A DNA stretch of 64,000 bases from the NCBI GenBank assembly GCA_028583405.1, contig CM053246.1, positions 9,499,867-9,563,866 of the forward strand. Reading direction: 5' to 3'. Position numbers and translations under genes: made by a program. Origin of the DNA: Pogonophryne albipinna (Eukaryota > Chordata > Actinopteri > Perciformes > Artedidraconidae). Within the stretch, counting starts at the first letter, position 1. The number at the start of each line of letters is the position of its first letter. The notes under the pieces were generated by a model that was given only the letters and a program-made list of their open reading frames with translations, did no database searches and was not told the origin of the DNA. Shown here piece after piece: positions 58,598 to 64,000 of the stretch.

Positions 58598-60099
58598 GCA
58601 GCTGAAATAACTAATGTTTACAACACTGTGAAGCCCTCACAGTCATATAGTTCCGGTCATTCTTTCAGACTCAGATGTTGACAACAAATAACAAATGGAC
58701 AATTTGTTTGATGGAAACATTTTTCTTCAAACCATATATTTATATGTATTTAAGACCTAAAGGTTAGATGGACATATTATTGAAATCTATACTACCTCGT
58801 AGCATCGCAGTAACATGTCACATTGGTGACACCAATGGCACCTGCTCCACTTTCTACCCCCCTACTTTGAGTACAGCTAGTGATAAACTCTGCATTCTTT
58901 TTGAGCTCAACTGCACACCTGTACAGTGTGTAACCCTGAAATGCAGTGACAAACTGTCCACACAAAAACAGACACACAGAGATGATGAAGTTCAGAAGGT
59001 AAAAGCAATACCACCGTGTCTCTTACAAAATCCCGTGTACAGAGAACTTGTGTATGCATACAACTACTGCATGCATAAGTATCCATAAGTACTGTATGTA
59101 TAAGTATCCATAAGTACTGTATGTATAAGTCACATTTAATCAGAAAGCCTGTCAGCTGCGGTTGATGTTTTGTATGTTTTAGGTTATTTTTTTTAGGTTA
59201 TTTCACAACCAGTTATTTTAGGTTATTTCACAACCAGTTTGATCATCTGACAGCGTGTGTGTGTTTTGCCACATCCAAGCTGCTTTTTACCATTGTTGCC
59301 ACATTCCCAGATCTTTGATACAATAGCATACAAAGTTTATGGGTATATGTGAAAAGATTTAGCATGTCTGTGACTGTAATTTTTGATATATCAGTTTTGG
59401 ATTCTAGACAGAACACTGCAGTACGGTGTTCTATTGGTGTGAGAGAGTGTGTGTGTGTGTGTGTGTGTGTGTTTGACTTTTATGCAGAGGCATAACTCAT
59501 TACAACTAGCCAGTCAAAAGATAAATCCTTAACCCTCTACATCAAACATGAACACACACCAAAAATGACAAAAGAAACAATTCAGTCGAACGTTTTTACA
59601 TGCACACACACATATGCTACACACACATCCAGTAAATGCACAAAGCTTTCTTCTCAGACATTTTCTCCCGTAAAAAAAAGATGTAGTGTTGGTTGAAGTG
59701 TTTGGCTGAATTTGTCGATCTCTCCGCTCATAATGCCACAACACAGCAACCTTGATTTCCGTCATTTATACAATTCAAATCAAGTGTTTTTCTTATGAAA
59801 CCTCCAACCTTCAAACACTTACATTCAATTGAATTAATTGAAAATAGCCAAAATAGTGAAATCTGTTTAAGAGTCATTTATAAATGCTAGTCTTTCCAAA
59901 AGACACATTAAAACCTTTTATAACACACAACATCATTGTCATTGATCATGTTAACGACTAGTCCTTTTAATACAGCAATAAACTGTCCTCTATTTTATTT
60001 TGGCTCTCAATTTCTCTCATAGCTGTGTTTCTCCAAATTTGCTATGGAGAGGTGCAGTGGGTGCATATTTGTTGTCAGTTAGTATTGCACAGGCTCCCT
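58598..60099. other. Unassigned with two 25-bp tandem duplications and short GT tract
   Basis: A 25-bp unit (ATAAGTATCCATAAGTACT...) is perfectly duplicated at 59075-59124. Another 25-bp unit (TTTTAGGTTATTTCACAACC...) is duplicated at 59191-59240 with one base difference at its end. (GT)n lies at about 59443-59471. An open frame at 58768-59088 has no recognised domain. Confidence 0.6.
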
Positions 60100-60380
60100 C
60101 GCTTTTCATTGGATTTCGATATATTGCAGAAAATAGGATCTGTGGCAAACACACATTCATGATACTTAAGTGGTTTGTTCAGCAGGACAATCTCCATGAA
60201 AATAAAACACTTTTATAATAGTTGAAGCATAAATGCAATTGCCAGAAGTAAAAAGCTAACAAAATGCTATAAACAAACTACATGACAGTCACATGACTTC
60301 ACCTCCACTAAGCTAAACGCAGCTAATGTTCGGCGTGATGACACTTAGTAGTCTCATATAGCCACTTATCCGCAACCGCC
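60100..60380 (+). repeat. Dispersed family X, copy 4
   Basis: Contains CATTGGATTTCGATATATTG, GATCTGTGGCAAACACACATT, CAGCAGGACAATCTCCATG and CTAAGCTAAACGCAGC...GGCGTGATGAC, all shared with the 8.3-kb copy. Confidence 0.65.
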
Positions 60381-60605
60381 GTTTTGTGTCATCAGTTGGG
60401 GGTATGTAATTTTATGCGGTGAAATTGCGGGAAGTTGCGAAATAGGCTAAATATATTTTTTTAAATATTGGGCTGTCTTATTTATTCTCTCTCACACACA
60501 ACCTGCCACTAACGTTAAACCCCTTCACTATTCAATTAAACACATTCAATGTTTATTTATTGTAAAAACAATAGGGCTATTTTAATCACACTCTCTCTCT
60601 CTCTC

Positions 60606-60606
60606 A

Positions 60607-60689
<83 letters not shown>
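60606..60689. repeat. (CA)n microsatellite, about 84 bp
   Basis: Uninterrupted CA repeats following CTCTCTCTCTCTCTCACT. Confidence 0.98.
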
Positions 60690-60691
<2 letters not shown>

Positions 60692-61000
60692 TCTAGTAGC
60701 CCTCGAAAGGGTTTTGGAGGTTGATGCCTCGGTGAACGTGAGTTGTTTGGCTTTCTTGTCCGCAGCAGCAGAAAGCATTTTCGAATGTTTGAATGAATCA
60801 AAGTGGGTCGTCACCGTGGATGTTCTGTTATGCTCCAACACACAGTTGCACGGGGTGCAGAATAGTTTCCCCCCTCTTTCGTGCAAGACATCGGGGTACT
60901 GCTTTGCCCGGTCTTTAGCAGAAATGTTCATCGGTAAATGAGATGGATTAGATGTTTTCATCTTGGTGTTTTCTCTCTCGTGTGAGTTCCACACGTTCAC
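60690..61000 (-). pseudogene. hAT-derived N-terminus with BED-like finger (CGGBP1-like)
   Basis: Read on the minus strand from 61000: ISAKDRAKQYPDVLHERGGK, then LFCTPCNCVLEHNRTSTVTT, then HFDSFKHSKM. C-x2-C...H-x4-H-like spacing after a short helix matches the DNA-binding domain shared by CGGBP1 and its parent hAT transposases. The frame then runs into the CA array, so the rest of the transposase is lost. The right-hand GC/ATGCGG-rich stretch to about 61230 (GATCGCAGTATCGCGTTTTT) looks like the element's 5' terminus. No target duplication was identified. Confidence 0.65.
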
Positions 61001-61296
61001 TCTACGGTGTTGTTTACCTTCTGTGATGCGCGAGCTGATGACGTCGCGTCATCATCATCACTACTTCACGTCAAGACGAGTTCACTTTTTTTCCCCTCAA
61101 CTTTGTGTGGAAAAATGCGGGGATTATGCGGCCTTTTGATAAATATGCGGCCTTTCAAAAATCTGCGCCATTTTGCTGATTATGCGGTAAATTCTGCGAT
61201 CGCAGTATCGCGTTTTTCTGGGGGGTCTACCTAGTCAGAGATTCTAAATAGTTGAGAAAGAAGAAATAAACATTCTTCATATTAAGACTAAACAAA

Positions 61297-61604
61297 CAGT
61301 GGCTCAGTTTGTAGGGGCTTGGACTGGGAGCTGTAGGGTTGCCGGTTCAAGTCCCCGACCAGACCTAAATATGGAGAGGTCCCAGTTCACCTCCTGCCCT
61401 GCCGTGGTGCCCTTGAGCAAGGCACCGGACAACCCCCCCACTCCCATTGCTCCCTGGGCGCTGTACAATAGCTGCCCACTGCTCCTAGTACTAGACTCCT
61501 GGTTCTAGGATGGGTTACATGCAGAGGCCACATGTCACTGTGTGCTCTGCATATGTGACTATTAAAGAGGGTTTCATCCCTCCCATTCTATCTATCTATC
61601 TATT
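61297..61604 (+). repeat. tRNA-derived SINE with (TCTA)n tail
   Basis: GTGGCTCAGTTTGTAGGGGC (box A region), GGTTCAAGTC box B at 61344-61353, body shared with 52530-52740, and a (TCTA)n tail at 61587-61604. More complete than the 52-kb copy. Confidence 0.88.
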
Positions 61605-62845
61605 TAGGTTGTCTGCCAGAGAGATGTGCTCATCTTATATGCAGGACTTCCAGCTGTCCCTGGACATAAACTATCTTGTGTAAGCTTGTGCATAAACTGG
61701 CAATAGAAAGAGACAGAGCTGCCTCTATGTGAGAGAGATAACAGCAAATCTCCAAGGCTACATGCCTGAGCCATGAGAAACCAGAAACAGAGAGTAAAGA
61801 ATGATGATCCTGATGATATTCCTCAACAAGTATTACCTACAGTAGATTGCAGTAGGCAGACAGGAGTTCCAGCGAAGATATCTACTGCTGTGGACGGGAG
61901 CAGCAGCAAAACATATTTTGACCACTAATCAGGTATCATGTATAGGTAAAGGGGAAGTCGTATAAAATCTCATATAAAGTCTTAAGACTGAAATAGTAAA
62001 AAAAAAGTTAAATCCAGGAAAGTCCTCTGTGGGCTACATACTGTAAAGTGATTTACATATTATTTATCATCCAAAGAGTGCAACTTGCAAAGTAAGAAGA
62101 ACGCAGCACTTTAGTCAAGGTCTAAATTGAATCCCGTATACATTTACATTGCCAAATATTCAGCATGCTGTACAAGCTCTCAGGCCTTCAGAACCAAAAT
62201 CAGCTCATTCAGTCACAGTCTCAGAGCGTGCAAAGACTCTGTACTTGAATATTAAGCTGACCTTTAAAAGAGAATGCACAACAAAGGCGTTGATACATTT
62301 AGCCTGCCTGCTGTCTTCACTTGCAAATGCCGAATAAACTAAATGTTACTTTTGTTTTACACCAAGAACAACCCGAAAGTACTGGAGTAGTTGTTAGGGT
62401 GAGATTTATGAATAAATAATCAGTCCAGGGTCTGAGTTGCTTTGTGCCCCACTATTGTGGATAGGCAATAATAAACCACACACTGTACAGAATTGATTAT
62501 TCATGCTGGAGATGAAATGAATCGATTGTCCAATGTCTATCAATCATTTACACTGTAAGATCAGAGATTGAGTGGCTCCATCTTCCAGTCTCATTCATTG
62601 TACCAATGAAGCAATTGATCAGTGGCACAGGTTCACTGGCTCTGACTAAGCATGTAAGCAGCAGTGGTTATGCTTCCCCGTCTGAGACTAATGGAGAGAT
62701 TATGGCCTGAGATGGAGTGGTGACGGATTAATACACCTGACTGTAGCCTCTGTCGGTTTTCCCATCACGTTGTCCCCCCATTGCCTGGCCGACACTCTCT
62801 CCACTCTGTCAAATCAAATGAAAGGCACTTTATTGGCGTAACAGT
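61605..62845. other. Nothing recognised
   Basis: No exon or transposon signature was identified. Confidence 0.4.
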
Positions 62846-64000
62846 TAGGCAAGGCAAGGCAAGGCAAGTTTATTTATATAGCACTTTTCAACACAAGGCA
62901 ATTCAAAGTGCTTTACAAAAAAATGAAAGACATTAAGAAAATGGCATTTAAAATCAGTCATTAAAAAGAAAAGCTAATAAAATAAACATTAAAAGAAAAA
63001 ATACATGGAAAAGTTACAGTGCAGTCTAAGATACGAATAGTTCAATTAAAAGCAGCGACAAAAAGAAAAGTCTTCAGCCTGGATTTAAAAGTAGTCAGAG
63101 TTGCAGCGGACCTGCAGGTTTCTGGGAGTTTGTTCCAGATATTTGGAGCATAATAACTGAACGCTGCTTTACCATGTTTAGTTCTGACTCTGGGGACAGA
63201 AAGCTGACCAGTCCCTGAAGACCTGAGAGATCTGGATGGTTCATCATTTAGCAGGAGGTCAGAAATGTATTTTGGGCCTAAACCATTCAGTGCTTTATAA
63301 ACCAGCAGCAGTATTTTGAAATCTATTCTTTGACACACAGGAAGCCAGTGTAAAGACTTCAGAACAGGATTGATGTGATCCACTTTCTTAATGTTAGTGA
63401 GGACTCGAGCAGCGGCGTTCTGAATCAGCTGTAGCTTTCTAATAGATTTTTTAGTGAGACCTGTGAAGACACCATTGCAGTAGTCGAGTCTACTGAAGAT
63501 AAAAGCATGGACAAGTTTTTCCAAATCCTGCTGTGACATTAGTCTTTTAATCCTAGATATATTCTTTAGGTGATAGTAGGCTGATTTAGTAACTGTTTTA
63601 ATGTGACTGTTGAAACTCAGGTCAGAGTCCATGACTACACCTAGATTTCTGGCTTTATCTGTTGTTTTGAACATTGCAGACTGAAGCTCAGCGCTAACTT
63701 TTATACGTTCTGCCTTGGCTCCAAAAACCATTACCTCAGTTTTATCTTTGTTTAATTGGAGAAAGTTCTGACACATCCAGTCATTGATTTGTTCAATGCA
63801 CTTACTCAGTGTTTGAATTGGAGCATAGTCTCCTGGTGAAATTGTTACGTAAATTTGTGTGTCATCCGCATAGCTATGGTAACTTATTTTGTTGTTTTTC
63901 ATTATCTGAGCCAGTGGTAGCATGTAGATGTTAAAGAGAAGAGGCCCCAAGATGGAGCCTTGAGGAACCCCACATGTCATATGTGTCAACTCAGATGTGT
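62846..64000 (-). mobile_element. L2-like LINE, second copy of the 12-kb family, runs off window
   Basis: The tail on the plus strand reads (AGGCA)n at 62846-62867 then AAGTTTATTTATATAGCAC. The body is nearly identical to 12360-13460. The 5' part lies beyond the window. Confidence 0.93.
63042..64000 (-). CDS. L2-like LINE reverse transcriptase, C-terminal half (partial)
   Basis: Uninterrupted frame from the window edge to the stop at 63042. It begins SELTHMTCGVPQGSILGP, has SYADDTQIYV with the catalytic Asp pair, LNKDKTEVMVFG, LGVVMDSDLSFNSHI, RLDYCNGVF, HWLPVCQRIDFK and the C-terminal PNIWNKLPE block. By eye it differs from the 12-kb copy at about nine residues over roughly 310 shared, one being Gln for His after YADDT. 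No stop or frameshift is visible in this part, so the copy is young; whether the full ORF2 and endonuclease are intact cannot be seen here. Confidence 0.88.
   Translation of the reverse strand, partial: TSELTHMTCGVPQGSILGPLLFNIYMLPLAQIMKNNKISYHSYADDTQIYVTISPGDYAPIQTLSKCIEQINDWMCQNFLQLNKDKTEVMVFGAKAERIKVSAELQSAMFKTTDKARNLGVVMDSDLSFNSHIKTVTKSAYYHLKNISRIKRLMSQQDLEKLVHAFIFSRLDYCNGVFTGLTKKSIRKLQLIQNAAARVLTNIKKVDHINPVLKSLHWLPVCQRIDFKILLLVYKALNGLGPKYISDLLLNDEPSRSLRSSGTGQLSVPRVRTKHGKAAFSYYAPNIWNKLPETCRSAATLTTFKSRLKTFLFVAAFN

Noticed and set aside
58768..59088. 106-codon open frame as a gene
   Set aside because: No recognised motif and it runs into a tandem duplication; no splice support.

Overview
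This window looks like nuclear DNA of a teleost fish. The signs are six long (GT/CA)n arrays, fish-type L2-like LINEs with short tandem tails, tRNA-derived SINEs, DIRS retroelements, and a wide mix of cut-and-paste elements (hAT, Kolobok-like, piggyBac-like, Harbinger-like). There is no prokaryotic gene organisation and no complete host gene. Most of the 64 kb reads as intron or intergenic DNA packed with transposons of different ages. All identifications come from reading the sequence; no database search was possible.

Host content: the only convincing host segment is a 94-nt candidate exon at 56236-56329 (+ strand) with a pyrimidine-tract/CAG acceptor and an AAG|GT donor. Its peptide resembles the start of the transferrin-receptor-like dimerisation region of the NAALAD/M28 peptidase family, most like NAALADL2. 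If right, much of the window may be giant introns of that gene.

Layout. 0-11 kb: SINE head, Harbinger-derived remnant with a coiled-coil ORF, GT array, piggyBac-like fragment, a small hAT encoding only a BED zinc finger, and the left arm of a long inverted duplication (9.0-10.3 kb). 11.2-15.3 kb: Kolobok-like element (TTAA duplication) carrying a nested MITE and an L2-like LINE with a 17-bp target duplication. 15.4-17.2 kb: inverted repeat arms around a 632-bp MITE. 18.5-21.0 kb: hAT with CTCTGTGG duplications, holding a LINE endonuclease piece that was itself hit by a Harbinger-like MITE. 21.8-27.0 kb: nest of hAT elements, one inside another, with a LINE 5' part in the innermost. 27.4-31.1 kb: candidate solo LTR, LINE scraps and a second type of L2-like LINE. 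33.4-36.7 kb: 1.3-kb MITE and a Kolobok-like element with a THAP-domain ORF. 38.4-40.8 kb and 50.4-51.5 kb: two DIRS copies, the second internally deleted but with both inverted termini and the internal complementary region. 40.9-42.1 kb: ATTAATCGCGATT-rich element with GT array and LINE tail. 43.7-44.9 kb: right arm of the inverted duplication. 48.0-49.8 kb: complete piggyBac-like copy with TTAA duplications and a tandemly repeated terminus. 51.7-62.8 kb: two clear hAT elements, a third hAT-derived remnant, SINEs, LINE tails and the candidate exon. 62.8-64.0 kb: second copy of the 12-kb L2 family, open to the window edge.

The coding pieces do not form a pathway. They are transposon proteins (reverse transcriptase, endonuclease, RNase H, tyrosine recombinase, BED/THAP/Myb-like DNA-binding parts), nearly all broken. 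The insertion hierarchy can be read from perfect or near-perfect target-site duplications.
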